Shown here piece after piece: positions 25,904 through 35,217 of a stretch of 64,000 nt of DNA (position 1 is the stretch's first letter; the number at the start of each line of letters is the position of its first letter). The stretch spans positions 3,219,733-3,283,732 of the forward strand of contig CP012157.1 in NCBI GenBank assembly GCA_001602455.1. The letters are read 5' to 3'. The stretch comes from Betaproteobacteria bacterium UKL13-2. GTDB taxonomy: Bacteria; Pseudomonadota; Gammaproteobacteria; Burkholderiales; Usitatibacteraceae. The notes beneath the pieces were generated by a model. It did no database searches. It saw only the letters and a list, made by a program, of their open reading frames with translations, and had not been told where the DNA came from. The translations under genes were made by a program, and so were the position numbers.

Positions 25904-26584
25904 TTAGAGCAGACCTTGGCTCTGCAATGCGGCTCGAACTTGCGGATTCTGTAGCGTTTTCCGGAATTGGCCAAGAAAGTTGAGATCAAACTTCTGCGCA
26001 GCAATTTCGGAAGCGAGAAAGGGATAGAAGCGCCGCAGTTCACTCATCGACAATCTGTTTTCTACGTAAGCGTACACAGCCCGCGCTCGCTCGTTGACAT
26101 ACTGATCATCAGAATTCAATCCAAGGCGATTAATGGTTTGGACAACAGCGTTAGCGTCTGCGGCCTTCAGGTTTGAGTCGGGTTCAAGCGAAAACGTAGC
26201 AAAATTTATTCGAAACCAGCCGTTGGAAATAACATATGGATCCAATACGTCTTGAAAGTTATCCTTTCGGTTATTCAGTTTTGCTCGGCAAAGTCTGAAA
26301 TTGTTCCAGTCGTACGCGAGCTTGCTATCCACCGTCTTAGGAACAAAGTGGTCGACACTCGTATGGTCGGGCCCTTTTCCCTGTCGCCTGGGGGTGAACG
26401 ACGCGGAGTAACAACAAATTCCGTTCATCGCCGTGTACAACGGCGAGTGAATGTGTCGCCAATAGTTATGTTTTGACCATTGGTGTCTTGTTGGGTTTGG
26501 CGTCGTCGACAGAAAAACTGCGCCAGGCACCTCGACCGACTGTTGGTAGGTTTGCGGCGGGAGTGGGGGTGTTATAGGAATCAA
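25904..26584 (-). CDS. HNH endonuclease, PtuB-like, of a putative defence operon
   Basis: This 226-residue protein carries an HNH-type nuclease core: SVDHFVPK (His 79), then AYDWNNFRLCRAKLNNRKDNF with the conserved Asn residues at about 94-105. The spacing resembles the HNH partners of Septu (PtuB) and retron-associated nucleases. Preceding paired cysteines (ICCYSASF) are short of a full zinc set. The best start is the TTG at 26584, which overlaps the ATPase stop by 4 bases and has GGGGTGGAG upstream; a TTG at 26629 is also open. It is last in the methyltransferase-ATPase-HNH operon. It probably cuts DNA or tRNA when the ATPase is triggered (inference). Confidence 0.72.
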   Translation of the reverse strand: MIPITPPLPPQTYQQSVEVPGAVFLSTTPNPTRHQWSKHNYWRHIHSPLYTAMNGICCYSASFTPRRQGKGPDHTSVDHFVPKTVDSKLAYDWNNFRLCRAKLNNRKDNFQDVLDPYVISNGWFRINFATFSLEPDSNLKAADANAVVQTINRLGLNSDDQYVNERARAVYAYVENRLSMSELRRFYPFLASEIAAQKFDLNFLGQFRKTLQNPQVRAALQSQGLL

Positions 26585-28470
26585 ATCTCCACCCCTTTCA
26601 CGTTTGCAAAAATCACCCAGCGAAGCCAAAAGGGATCTTCCGGCGAAAGGTATTGAGCTAAACGGGAAGTAACGTCACGGACTTGTTTTACTGTCGGTTC
26701 TCTTGCGTCCATCAGCGCCTTAGCCGCGGCTAATGCCTCCTCTGCAGAAGTTGACCCAGGATGGGTAGCGTCAAATGATGGAGACAAAAGCCAGGCATCA
26801 GAACTGCCACGAATCTCAAACGCAAGCTCATCAAGTTCTACTGAGCCAAAGTCATTGAGTTGCAAATGAAATAGCCGGTCGGAATCAGTGTCCCAAATTG
26901 GCTCCGCCGAGGCGAGAACAGTGGGTGAATGCGTGGCAAGGAAGTACTGAATAGAAAGGTCTTCGTGCAAATCATTCGCGATTTGAAGTAACGACTTGAG
27001 CAGAACGCGTTGCCATTTTGGATGAAGGTGCGATTCAGCTTCGTCGATAATTATTGCCATTTGCCGCTCTTCTCTGCGGCCCTGTAACTTCGCAAGATGC
27101 CGGTGTTCCTCCCACGCCCAGACGATTAAGTACGCAAGTGTAAGAATTCGCTTTACCCCAGCTGACTCGTAAACAATTGGGACCTCGCCATACGGATGGA
27201 TAATTGTGGGCACTTCCATCGTCCAGCCGGGAACACGCACGGGCCGTCCTACCGCAAACTCCTTGAGATCGGGTGGTTTGGCATGTTGAAGAATTCTCTC
27301 AAACGTCTTAAACGCAGATGACTCATTCGCTCTGGTCTGCCATCTCACTACATCCCGCAATAGTCCCTCGGTTTCGTCGTTGCCGTTCCAAACACTTTCT
27401 CGAGTTAAAGATACGCATGAAGTCTTTTCAACCAACCCCTGGTTGCTTGGTGCGGAGCGCTTGAGCGGATCCCAAATCGCGAATGACCCGTCCACTCGGG
27501 CATAAATGACTAAGCCGGACAGGGCTGAAACTTTGGGCACCTTCCATGCGGTTAACTTACTGTCGAAGACCGCCTTCACCTTCGCGCTTTCAGAATGGCC
27601 CGATACAGAAAACTGTATTGTGGGCGGCGTAGCCGAATCCTTGAGTGGCCGCGCAACGTGATCCGGCCATTCCCGCGTGAGCGCCCACCAAATAATATCG
27701 AGGAGGAAAGTTTTCCCGAGCCCGTTGTCTCCCGTAAAAATATTCAGACGGGAGCCTGGATGCAGGCTCATTCTTTTTGTTGGCCCAATACCTTCAAACG
27801 CCAAATACTGAAGAATCGCACCACTTTCTGGTAGTACATCCGGTGGCACGCCGTAACCTTCAATCAATTGCTCCCAACCAACTGGTCGTTCAGAAAAAAG
27901 CGCCTTGTCGCGCGAACTTAGTGGCGGAGGCTCAAATAGACGATCTACGACACGTTCATCTAGATGAAAGGTCTTAACGAATCGAACGACAACATTTTGA
28001 ATTGTCGCGGTTGGCTGCCAACCTTCCTCGCGCATGAACCAGACCGCAAAATCCACTAGAGGGAGGCGTCTACTGGGTGGTAAATGTTCCGCCAGAGCAG
28101 AAAGGAAATCTGGGCGCCAAGCCCAACGCCGCGTCCCTCGCTCGTGATCCAGCGCATCGCTAAACGCCTGCGTATTTATCGCTTGGAGCGACGTTGAAGC
28201 GTACTTAGGCCCGCGCCAGTGCCCATCAAGTTTTTTTGCTTTGAATGGGATAAAGAAATAGTCGGAACGGGGGTGCAGTCGAAAATATTTCCGAAGATGT
28301 TGTTTGTTTTCGGCGTCGAGCGCAACCTCCGCCATGGAATTTATTGGCAGATCGTTTTGGAGAAAGACAAGTAACGTCGTTCCGAAAAACACGTGGAAGT
28401 CGCTTAAGCTCGCCTGCGCCTCTCGAACGCGTGCCGCAGAGAGAAACTTAACGTCCAATTTGGTCTCCAT
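26581..28470 (-). CDS. AAA/ABC-type ATPase with novel N-terminal domain, PtuA-like
   Basis: The 629-residue protein has a P-loop ATPase of the SMC/ABC-like overcoming-lysogenisation type: Walker A GDNGLGKT (247-254), an ABC-like signature around YESAGVKRILTLAY (434-447), Walker B AIIIDEAESHLHP (472-484) and the switch histidine in FLATHSPTVLAS. This core resembles PtuA of Septu. Residues 1-215 form an extra domain with DYFFIPFKAKK and PKYASTSLQAINTQAF that I do not recognise. The start may be the ATG at 28470 or a TTG at 28458 with GGAG upstream. It overlaps the methyltransferase before it and the HNH gene after it. Confidence 0.75.
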   Translation of the reverse strand: METKLDVKFLSAARVREAQASLSDFHVFFGTTLLVFLQNDLPINSMAEVALDAENKQHLRKYFRLHPRSDYFFIPFKAKKLDGHWRGPKYASTSLQAINTQAFSDALDHERGTRRWAWRPDFLSALAEHLPPSRRLPLVDFAVWFMREEGWQPTATIQNVVVRFVKTFHLDERVVDRLFEPPPLSSRDKALFSERPVGWEQLIEGYGVPPDVLPESGAILQYLAFEGIGPTKRMSLHPGSRLNIFTGDNGLGKTFLLDIIWWALTREWPDHVARPLKDSATPPTIQFSVSGHSESAKVKAVFDSKLTAWKVPKVSALSGLVIYARVDGSFAIWDPLKRSAPSNQGLVEKTSCVSLTRESVWNGNDETEGLLRDVVRWQTRANESSAFKTFERILQHAKPPDLKEFAVGRPVRVPGWTMEVPTIIHPYGEVPIVYESAGVKRILTLAYLIVWAWEEHRHLAKLQGRREERQMAIIIDEAESHLHPKWQRVLLKSLLQIANDLHEDLSIQYFLATHSPTVLASAEPIWDTDSDRLFHLQLNDFGSVELDELAFEIRGSSDAWLLSPSFDATHPGSTSAEEALAAAKALMDAREPTVKQVRDVTSRLAQYLSPEDPFWLRWVIFANVKGVEI

Positions 28471-29365
28471 GCAGTTGCTTAACTATGTATTCGCAGAAGC
28501 TGGCGTTTAACTCGATTCCAATAGCGGGTAAGCCACGCCTTGTCGCGACCCGCATCGTCGTTCCACTGCCGGCAAACGGATCGAGCACTACCCCTCCTGG
28601 TTTGCAGCCCACCGTCAGACAACGCTCTACTAATTCGTCGGGGAAAGGCGCGGTATCTAACGCGCCGTTTGGTTTTGGTCGCGTGGATATCCGCCACACA
28701 TCTTCTGCCCAACTGTCGTTCGGCAAATCCTTTTTGTTGAAATAGTACTTTCTTGACTTGACGAACATGAACACGAACTCGTAAGAACGACTTGGTCTGT
28801 CTCTCGCCGTTGGTTCAACTAGACAATTGTCACGGTGCCAAACGATCGGCGATCTCAAAACCCAATTATCTAGGCACATTGCATTTGCGACTCGCCACGG
28901 TATTCCAATAATGGACTTCTTCTGCAATCCAATGCCAAGGCCACCACTTTTGTCTACAGCACGAAGACCAAACCGACGTTTCGTACTTTTCTTGTCGTTT
29001 CCATGTGCGGCGCCTTTTCCCGAATAGTAGGTATCACCAAGATTTAGAAATAGCACCCCGTCCTTCGTTAACTTAGAGCGCACTTTCTCCATTACCTCCT
29101 TTATTGAAGCAACATATGCTTCTACACTGTCTTCGAGACCAATCTGCCCGTTCACCTTGTAGTCGCGCAGCCAAAAATAGGGGGGCGATGTAACCACACA
29201 GTTGATGCTCTCGTCATCAAGTTGATCAAGCGCCTCTTTCGCGGGCCCATTTATCAACCGCCATCCCGGGCTAGCGTCCGACTTCCATTCGACAATTCCA
29301 ATCCCATTGTCCGCAATTCCGATGTTTACAGGCCCAGACATATTCTGTGTTTCTTTAGATTTCAT
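28448..29365 (-). CDS. Beta-class DNA methyltransferase (N4-cytosine or N6-adenine)
   Basis: The catalytic motif TSPPYF is at residues 59-64 and the SAM motif DPFAGSGTT at 262-270, in the order of beta-class amino-methyltransferases. SPPY is most often seen in N4-cytosine enzymes, but N6-adenine cannot be excluded. The region between, with RPSRSYEFVFMFVKSRKYYF, is typical of restriction-modification methylases. At 305 residues it is self-contained. It heads the operon with the ATPase and HNH genes, so it probably marks self DNA for that module. No specificity subunit is nearby. Confidence 0.88.
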   Translation of the reverse strand: MKSKETQNMSGPVNIGIADNGIGIVEWKSDASPGWRLINGPAKEALDQLDDESINCVVTSPPYFWLRDYKVNGQIGLEDSVEAYVASIKEVMEKVRSKLTKDGVLFLNLGDTYYSGKGAAHGNDKKSTKRRFGLRAVDKSGGLGIGLQKKSIIGIPWRVANAMCLDNWVLRSPIVWHRDNCLVEPTARDRPSRSYEFVFMFVKSRKYYFNKKDLPNDSWAEDVWRISTRPKPNGALDTAPFPDELVERCLTVGCKPGGVVLDPFAGSGTTMRVATRRGLPAIGIELNASFCEYIVKQLHGDQIGR

Positions 29366-29453
29366 AATTGAATTTTATGTCGGGCCAACTCGGGCTGGAC
29401 TCCTTGCGCGGTGAAAGTTTTCTTCGATGTTTGGTTGTAGGACGCCGAACTCG

Positions 29454-31142
29454 CTAATCCGTCACCGCCCCTTTGCTCGCCGTTCCCACCAACTTAAAGT
29501 ACTTGCCCAGCACACCACGGGTGTACCGCGGCGCAGGTGCTTTCCATTCGGCTCTGCGTCTTGCGATCTCGGCGTCATCCACATTCAGTTGAATCAACAA
29601 CTGCTTGGCATCGATGGTCACGGAGTCGTTTTCGCGCACGAGGCCGATGGTGCCGCCCACATACGCTTCTGGTGCCACGTGCCCGACCACCATGCCCCAT
29701 GTGCCACCAGAGAATCGGCCATCGGTAATCAAGCCCACGGTCTCGCCCAAGCCTTTGCCGATAAGTGCCGAGGTGGGCGCCAACATTTCGCGCATGCCGG
29801 GGCCGCCTTTGGGGCCTTCGTAGCGCAGCACGACCACGTCGCCATGTGTGATCTTGTCGGCCATGATGGCGTCCATCAATTCCGGCTCGGAATCAAACAC
29901 ACGTGCAGGCCCGGTGATGACGGGGTTTTTGAGGCCGGTAATTTTGGCCACACAGCCTTCGGGTGCGAGGTTGCCTTTCAGAATCGCCAAGTGGCCTTCT
30001 TTGTACATCGGGTTGTCGTATGGGCGAATCACATCTTGATCCGCCCGAGGTGCATCCGGAATATCGGCCAAGGTTTCGGCGATGGTTTTGCCGGTGATGG
30101 TCATACACTCACCAAACAAGAGGCCGGCTTTGAGGAGCATCTTCATTACCTGCGGCACACCACCGGCTTTGTGTAAATCCACCGCCACATATTTGCCGGA
30201 AGGCTTCAAGTCACAGAAGACACCAACTTTTTTGCGCACACGCTCGAAGTCATCAATCGTCCATTCCACATCAGCCGCATGGGCAATCGCTAGGAAGTGC
30301 AGCACGGCGTTGGTCGAGCCACCCACGGCCATGATGACCGAGACGGCGTTTTCGATGGATTTGCGGGTGACGATGTCGCGTGGCCGCAGGCCACTATTCG
30401 GCCCTTTTTTGACGGCCTCAACCAGCACGCGGGCAGATTCTGCGGTCGAGACCTTTTTCTCATCATCTTCCGCGGCCATGGTGGATGAATACGGCAGCGA
30501 CATACCAAGCGCCTCGAACGACGACGACATGGTGTTGGCGGTGTACATGCCACCACAGGCACCCACACCGGGGATGGCGTGGCGCTCGATACAACCAAAA
30601 TCTTCTTCGTTCATCTTGCCGGCGTTAAACGAACCCACCGCTTCAAACACGCTCACCACTTGCAGGTCTTTGCCTTTGTAGTGGCCGGGCTTGATGGTGC
30701 CGCCATAAACAAAGATGGCCGGGATATTCATGCGGCAAATGCCGATCATCGCACCCGGCATATTTTTGTCACAGCCGCCTATTGCCAATACGCCATCCAT
30801 AAATTGTGATTGGCAGGCGGTCTCAATCGAATCCGCAATCACTTCACGCGACACCAACGAATACTTCATGCCTTCGGTGCCCATCGAGATACCGTCGGTG
30901 ACGGTGATGGTGCCAAACATCTGCGGCATGCCGCCCGCGTCACGGATGGCTTTGTCGGCTGCGTCGGCCAGCGGCTGAATGCCGGCGTTGCACGGGTTCA
31001 TGGTGCTGTGGCCGTTGGCCAAACCAATGAAGGGCTTATAAAAATCGTTATCCTCGTAGCCGATGCCGCGCAGCATGGAGCGGTTGGGGGCGCGCTCAAC
31101 GCCCTGGGTGATGGTGAATGAGCGGTATTTAGGTGTGGTCAT
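29454..31142 (-). CDS. ilvD: Dihydroxy-acid dehydratase IlvD
   Basis: IlvD converts dihydroxy-acids to 2-keto acids in valine, leucine and isoleucine synthesis, using an iron-sulfur cluster. The 562 residues contain the cluster cysteines in [13 protein letters not shown] and [20 protein letters not shown], plus [19 protein letters not shown] near the C-terminus. The ATG at 31142 is preferred over a TTG three codons upstream. A Bug-type gene and then lgt follow on the other strand. Confidence 0.95.
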   Translation of the reverse strand: MTTPKYRSFTITQGVERAPNRSMLRGIGYEDNDFYKPFIGLANGHSTMNPCNAGIQPLADAADKAIRDAGGMPQMFGTITVTDGISMGTEGMKYSLVSREVIADSIETACQSQFMDGVLAIGGCDKNMPGAMIGICRMNIPAIFVYGGTIKPGHYKGKDLQVVSVFEAVGSFNAGKMNEEDFGCIERHAIPGVGACGGMYTANTMSSSFEALGMSLPYSSTMAAEDDEKKVSTAESARVLVEAVKKGPNSGLRPRDIVTRKSIENAVSVIMAVGGSTNAVLHFLAIAHAADVEWTIDDFERVRKKVGVFCDLKPSGKYVAVDLHKAGGVPQVMKMLLKAGLLFGECMTITGKTIAETLADIPDAPRADQDVIRPYDNPMYKEGHLAILKGNLAPEGCVAKITGLKNPVITGPARVFDSEPELMDAIMADKITHGDVVVLRYEGPKGGPGMREMLAPTSALIGKGLGETVGLITDGRFSGGTWGMVVGHVAPEAYVGGTIGLVRENDSVTIDAKQLLIQLNVDDAEIARRRAEWKAPAPRYTRGVLGKYFKLVGTASKGAVTD

Positions 31143-31236
31143 AGCGGCCAATGTACTTACGAATCAAAAAATGTTTGAATAGGTAAAGATTGTACCGGAT
31201 GGCCCGGTCGGGTCAGCCAAAACCCCTTGGACATGG

Positions 31237-32238
31237 ATGAGAAATAAGATGAAAAAAACAACAAACGTTTATTTGGCGGCGCTGTGGATTGGTATGGCGT
31301 CTTTTGCGCTGGTTGCAACGGCCGCGGCGGCACAGACCTACCCAAACAAGCCGATTCGTTTGTTGGTGCCATTTGCGCCGGGCGGCAGCTCAGAGATCGT
31401 CTCACGCGCTTACGCGGCGGAAATGTCCAAGATCCTCGGGCAAAACGTCATTGTGGAAAACAAACCCGGCGGCGCGGGCAATATCGCGATGGTGGATGCC
31501 AAAGGCCAACCGGCGGATGGTTACACGCTGATTTTGGGCCACGTTGGCACGCTCGCGGTGAACCCCGCGATGTTCGCCAAACTGCCTTACGATGTGGTGA
31601 AGGATTTTGCGCCGGTCACGTTGCTTTCCAAGGTGCCAAATATCGTCGCGGTGAATCCAGACAAAGTCGCGGCGAAAGATTTAAAGGGGTTTATTGCTAT
31701 GGCCAAGGCCAAACCTGGAAGCGTCAACTATGGCTCGGCGGGTAACGGCAGCTCCGGCCATTTAGCGATGGCGTATTTGGCACAGGTCGCCGGGGTGGAA
31801 ATGCAGCACGTGCCGTACAAGGGTACGGGTCCAATGCTGGTGGACTTAGTGGCCGGCTTGACTGAAGGCACTTTCACCGGCGCGCCGCCGCTGCTCCCAC
31901 AAATCAAAGCTGGTAAGTTGCGCGCGCTTGCTGTTGGCTCGGCAAAACGGATTCCTGCACTGCCGGATGTACCCACCGTGGCGGAGCAGGGCTTTCCGGG
32001 TTTTGAAACCTCGCAGTGGTACGGCATCTTGGCACCGGCGGGTACTCCGGAGGCGATCATCAAGAAGCTGAACGATGCGGCAGTCGCGGCGGGCAAAACC
32101 CCCGGCATTGCAGAGCGGTTATCCGCAGAGGCGGCAGAGCCTGTGACCACCACGCCGAAAGAGTTTGCGGCGTTTATCGCGCTAGAGAAAACACGGTGGG
32201 CTGAGGTGGTGAAGAAGGCGAATATTAAGGCGGACTAA
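31237..32238 (+). CDS. Bug/TctC-family periplasmic solute-binding protein
   Basis: This 333-residue protein has a signal peptide ending in ATAAAAQ, followed by TYPNKPIRLLVPFAPGGSSE, the hallmark of tripartite tricarboxylate transporter receptors, and later VNYGSAGNGSSGHLAMAYL and VPYKGTGPMLVDLVAG. Such proteins bind carboxylates or related small molecules in the periplasm. No TctA or TctB partner is nearby, so this is an orphan receptor, as is common in Burkholderiales. ATGs at 31237 and 31249 are both possible. Confidence 0.9.
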   Translation: MRNKMKKTTNVYLAALWIGMASFALVATAAAAQTYPNKPIRLLVPFAPGGSSEIVSRAYAAEMSKILGQNVIVENKPGGAGNIAMVDAKGQPADGYTLILGHVGTLAVNPAMFAKLPYDVVKDFAPVTLLSKVPNIVAVNPDKVAAKDLKGFIAMAKAKPGSVNYGSAGNGSSGHLAMAYLAQVAGVEMQHVPYKGTGPMLVDLVAGLTEGTFTGAPPLLPQIKAGKLRALAVGSAKRIPALPDVPTVAEQGFPGFETSQWYGILAPAGTPEAIIKKLNDAAVAAGKTPGIAERLSAEAAEPVTTTPKEFAAFIALEKTRWAEVVKKANIKAD

Positions 32239-32324
32239 ACTCGCGCAATTGGACACATAGAAAGTTAATGTGACAAGTGCATTAAAACACTTCAATGAGG
32301 GCACTTCAATGAGGGCACTACATT

Positions 32325-32432
32325 TAGCATGTCGCCCCGGCGTAGGCCGGGGTCCAAGGTCACGCTTCTCCGTGGTTTAGCAAACTTGGGCCCCGGCGCA
32401 GTTACGTAAATGAGCCGGGGTGACAGTTGTTT
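32325..32432. repeat. Nested CCCCGGC hairpin repeats
   Basis: TGTCGCCCCGGCGTAGGCCG folds on itself (CCCCGGC-GTAG-GCCGGGG). A second, inverted copy (CTTGGGCCCCGGC followed by GAGCCGGGGTGACAG) pairs with the first across about 80 bases with few mismatches. This looks like a REP-type pair in the 315-base gap between the Bug gene and lgt. Confidence 0.65.
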
Positions 32433-32498
32433 TGTGGTCGCCGTGCCCACAGTTACCTTAGGCCGACGCGGGAGAGTTTCTTTAGAGTAACGCCACGA

Positions 32499-32528
32499 GG
32501 CCAGTGCGATAATCGCACTGGCCTTTTT
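32499..32528 (+). terminator. Rho-independent terminator
   Basis: A perfect 11-bp stem GGCCAGTGCGA / TCGCACTGGCC with a 3-base loop is followed by TTTTT on the plus strand. It would stop rightward transcription from the Bug gene just before lgt. Confidence 0.8.
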
Positions 32529-32553
32529 CTTTGATGCACACGTCTCAAATCCA

Positions 32554-33384
32554 ATGCTCACTCATCCCCAGTTCGACCCCACCTTCCTTTCGTTAGGCCC
32601 CGTCTCAGTCAAATGGTATGGCCTGATGTATGTGACGGCTTTTGTGTTGTTCCTCGTGTTGGGGCGCACCCACGCTAAACGCCGACCCGAGCAGGGCTAC
32701 ACGGCGGAATCGGTGGAAGACATCATGTTTTACGGCATTCTCGGCGTGGTGCTGGGCGGTCGTTTGGGCTACATCCTGTTTTACAAATTCAGCTACTACC
32801 TCTCAAGCCCAATTGAGATTTTTTATGTCTGGCAGGGCGGCATGAGCTTTCATGGCGGGTTTCTCGGTGTGCTGGTGGCGATGTGGTGGTGGGGGCGTAA
32901 ACACAATCGCAGTTTTTTTGAAGTCACGGACTTCATCGCGCCACTGGTGCCGACCGGGCTCGGCGCAGGGCGGATTGGTAATTTCATCAACGGTGAATTA
33001 CCTGGGCGCATCACCGACGCCAGCACCTGGCCGTGGGCAATGTGGTTCCCGCAGATCGATGCCACCCCGGTGGCGCGTCACCCTTCGCAGCTCTACAACG
33101 TGCTCGGCGAAGGTGTGTTTTTGTTTTTGCTGCTGTGGTGGTACAGCAAGAAACCACGCGCCGTGGGGGCGGTGTCGGCAGTATTTTTGTTAGGCTACGG
33201 TGGCTTCCGTTTTTTTGCAGAATTTGCGCGCGAGCCGGATGCGTTCCTGGGCTTCCAAGCGCTCGGCATGACCCGTGGGCAGTGGCTTTGTGTGCCGATG
33301 GTGGCGTTTGGTGTGTATCTGTTGTGGCGTAGCGGATTGACTAACAAAAGTGGGTCCCCGCCTGCGCGGGGACAAGGGAAATAG
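32554..33384 (+). CDS. lgt: Prolipoprotein diacylglyceryl transferase Lgt
   Basis: Lgt transfers diacylglycerol to the lipobox cysteine of prolipoproteins at the inner membrane. The 276 residues have several membrane helices, the [15 protein letters not shown] motif and the phosphatidylglycerol-binding [16 protein letters not shown] signature. The last residues ([10 protein letters not shown]) are encoded by a GTCCCCGC hairpin repeat, so the natural tail may have been replaced. An intrinsic terminator precedes it, implying its own promoter. Confidence 0.95.
   Translation: MLTHPQFDPTFLSLGPVSVKWYGLMYVTAFVLFLVLGRTHAKRRPEQGYTAESVEDIMFYGILGVVLGGRLGYILFYKFSYYLSSPIEIFYVWQGGMSFHGGFLGVLVAMWWWGRKHNRSFFEVTDFIAPLVPTGLGAGRIGNFINGELPGRITDASTWPWAMWFPQIDATPVARHPSQLYNVLGEGVFLFLLLWWYSKKPRAVGAVSAVFLLGYGGFRFFAEFAREPDAFLGFQALGMTRGQWLCVPMVAFGVYLLWRSGLTNKSGSPPARGQGK
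33353..33372. repeat. GTCCCCGC hairpin repeat inside the lgt 3' end
   Basis: GTCCCCGCCTGCGCGGGGAC is a perfect 8-bp stem with a 4-base loop. It overlaps the final codons of lgt. Such units are common dispersed repeats in proteobacteria. Confidence 0.6.
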
Positions 33385-33537
33385 GCCGGGACAGGGGCAA
33401 TTAGCGGGGGCAGGAGCAGTGCGCGGAGACGAGGCCCTTAAGCGGCGCACAAAAAAACTTGTGCGTTGCCCACTCGCGAAGCACAATGGCGCGAAACAAA
33501 ACGTCATTAGTTGTATGACCGATATCGAAGGATTGGA

Positions 33538-34554
33538 ATGAAATTTTGCATTGTTGGTGCCGGCGCGATCGGCGGCTTTGTTGGGGCAAAACTCGCTGCC
33601 GCAGGTGAAGATGTCACGTTCATCGCACGCTGGAAAAACTTAGACGCCATTCGCGCCCGCGGCATGACGGTTAAATTCCACGATGGCAGCGTGCTGGAAG
33701 CGAAGACTGTGAAGGCCACGGATAGTTTTGCCGCAGTCGGGCACGTTGATTGCGTCATCTTGGCGCTCAAGGCACATCAAGTGGAGTCCGTGGTTCATCA
33801 GCTTGAGCCACTTTTCGGCCCAAAGACGACCGTCATTACGATGCAAAACGGCATTCCGTTTTGGTATTTTGTGAATCACGGCGGTGACCTCGCAGGCACT
33901 CGCGTGGAGACGGTTGACCCGCATGGCGTGTGTCTTGAGGGGATTCCGAACGATCGCATTATCGGCTGCGTGGTCTATCCGGCCACCGAGTTGGTCGCGC
34001 CGGGGGTAGTGCAGCACATCGAAGGCGAGCGTTTCCCGCTGGGCGAACTCGACGGCAGCCAAAGCAACCGCATTAAGGACTTGTCGGACATCTTTGCCAA
34101 GTCTGGCTTAAAAGCGCCGGTGCTCGACAACATCCGCAATGAAATTTGGCTAAAGCTCTGGGGCAACCTGACCTTTAACCCAATTTCCGCATTAACGCAC
34201 GCGACCCTCGTTGATATTTGCGAAAACCCGTTTGGTCGCGCATTGGCAACAAACATGATGCGCGAGGCACAGGCAGTCGCCGAAAAACTCGGCGCCAGCT
34301 TCCGCGTGCCGCTCGAAAAGCGTATCGAAGGCGCGGCCAAGGTGGGCAAACACAAGACTTCGATGCTGCAAGATGTCGAAGCCGGGCGCGAAATCGAAAT
34401 CGACGCGCTGGTCGGTGCAGTGGTCGAACTCGGCATTCGCGCGGCAGTCCCCACCCCGACCATCCAAGCGGTGTATCAAGCGTCCAAGCTGTTAGCCGCG
34501 ACGATGAAACAGGACAAGCTCGCGATACGAGGCATTGCACTGCCCTCGGTCTAA
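33538..34554 (+). CDS. Ketopantoate reductase-family protein (PanE/ApbA)
   Basis: The 338-residue oxidoreductase begins with the NADP-binding motif MKFCIVGAGAIGGFVGAKLA, has the catalytic-lysine region ILALKAHQVESVV and the C-terminal ApbA domain with NEIWLKLWGNLTFNPISAL. The family includes 2-dehydropantoate 2-reductase, but many paralogues act on other keto acids, and no pantothenate genes are nearby, so the substrate is open. The ATG at 33538 is preferred over an upstream start at 33511. Confidence 0.8.
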   Translation: MKFCIVGAGAIGGFVGAKLAAAGEDVTFIARWKNLDAIRARGMTVKFHDGSVLEAKTVKATDSFAAVGHVDCVILALKAHQVESVVHQLEPLFGPKTTVITMQNGIPFWYFVNHGGDLAGTRVETVDPHGVCLEGIPNDRIIGCVVYPATELVAPGVVQHIEGERFPLGELDGSQSNRIKDLSDIFAKSGLKAPVLDNIRNEIWLKLWGNLTFNPISALTHATLVDICENPFGRALATNMMREAQAVAEKLGASFRVPLEKRIEGAAKVGKHKTSMLQDVEAGREIEIDALVGAVVELGIRAAVPTPTIQAVYQASKLLAATMKQDKLAIRGIALPSV

Positions 34555-34582
34555 CCTGAATTTTTCATGGCCCGCCCACTCA

Positions 34583-34618
34583 CGCGCTTTCCAACGCGCC
34601 CCATGAAATGTTCAGGCT
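34583..34618. repeat. CCATGAAAT repeat, copy 1
   Basis: CGCGCTTTCCAACGCGCC followed by CCATGAAATGTTCAGGCT matches copies at 60141-60180 and 51286-51312 and, inverted, at 37527-37567 and 59868-59910. It lies between the convergent panE-like and lrp-like genes. Confidence 0.65.
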
Positions 34619-35090
34619 ACACGTAATCAAGCGGCAGCGTGGTGGTGAACTTCATTTGCTCCATCGCAAAACTCGAACTCACATCAAACAACTCGATGGA
34701 TTTGATCAAGCGCCGATAGACCGCGTCGTACCCTGCGATGTCGGGAACGACCACACGCAACAGATAGTCGATATCGCCGCTCATGCGATATACCTCAACG
34801 ATTTCTGGAATCTCGGCGACCGCCGCAGCAAAGCGATCTAGCCAAGCCTGATTGTGTTGGTTGGTTTTGATGCCGACAAAGACCGTCACCCCGAGGTTGA
34901 TTTTTTTGGCGTCGAGCAACGCCACCCGCCGCGCGATGACTCCCGCCAACTCTAGCCGCTGCACCCGTCGCCAGGTGGGCGTGGGCGAGAGTTTTGCCTC
35001 CACGGCGAGATCCGCCAAGCTCAACATGGCGTTTTCCTGCAAAGCGTGAAGAATGCGCTTGTCGAAGGCATCCAATGCTATTTTTTCCAT
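34617..35090 (-). CDS. Lrp/AsnC-family transcriptional regulator
   Basis: This 157-residue regulator has the N-terminal winged helix (LDAFDKRILHALQENAMLSL, then LSPTPTWRRVQRLELAGVI) and a C-terminal RAM ligand-binding domain (SGDIDYLLRVVVPDIAGYD). Family members respond to amino acids. The regulated genes are not evident; the divergent neighbour is a small DUF6356-like gene. Length is standard. Confidence 0.9.
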   Translation of the reverse strand: MEKIALDAFDKRILHALQENAMLSLADLAVEAKLSPTPTWRRVQRLELAGVIARRVALLDAKKINLGVTVFVGIKTNQHNQAWLDRFAAAVAEIPEIVEVYRMSGDIDYLLRVVVPDIAGYDAVYRRLIKSIELFDVSSSFAMEQMKFTTTLPLDYV

Positions 35091-35217
35091 ATTGGCTTAT
35101 TTTTGAGTAAATCATTCTCAGATAATGCAATCTCTCGGCGATAACCGCAAGCTCTTTCCATCGGCCTTTCGTTACACTCCCTGCCACTCAACAGATGCAT
35201 CACAAGGAGCTTAGGCC

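Noticed and set aside
25904-29365. A classical type I or type III restriction system
   Set aside because: There is no specificity subunit and no helicase-type restriction subunit; the ATPase is of the ABC/SMC type.
29427-30176. A 249-codon plus-strand open frame inside ilvD
   Set aside because: It is antisense to well-conserved ilvD codons, has no ribosome site and no protein-like motifs.
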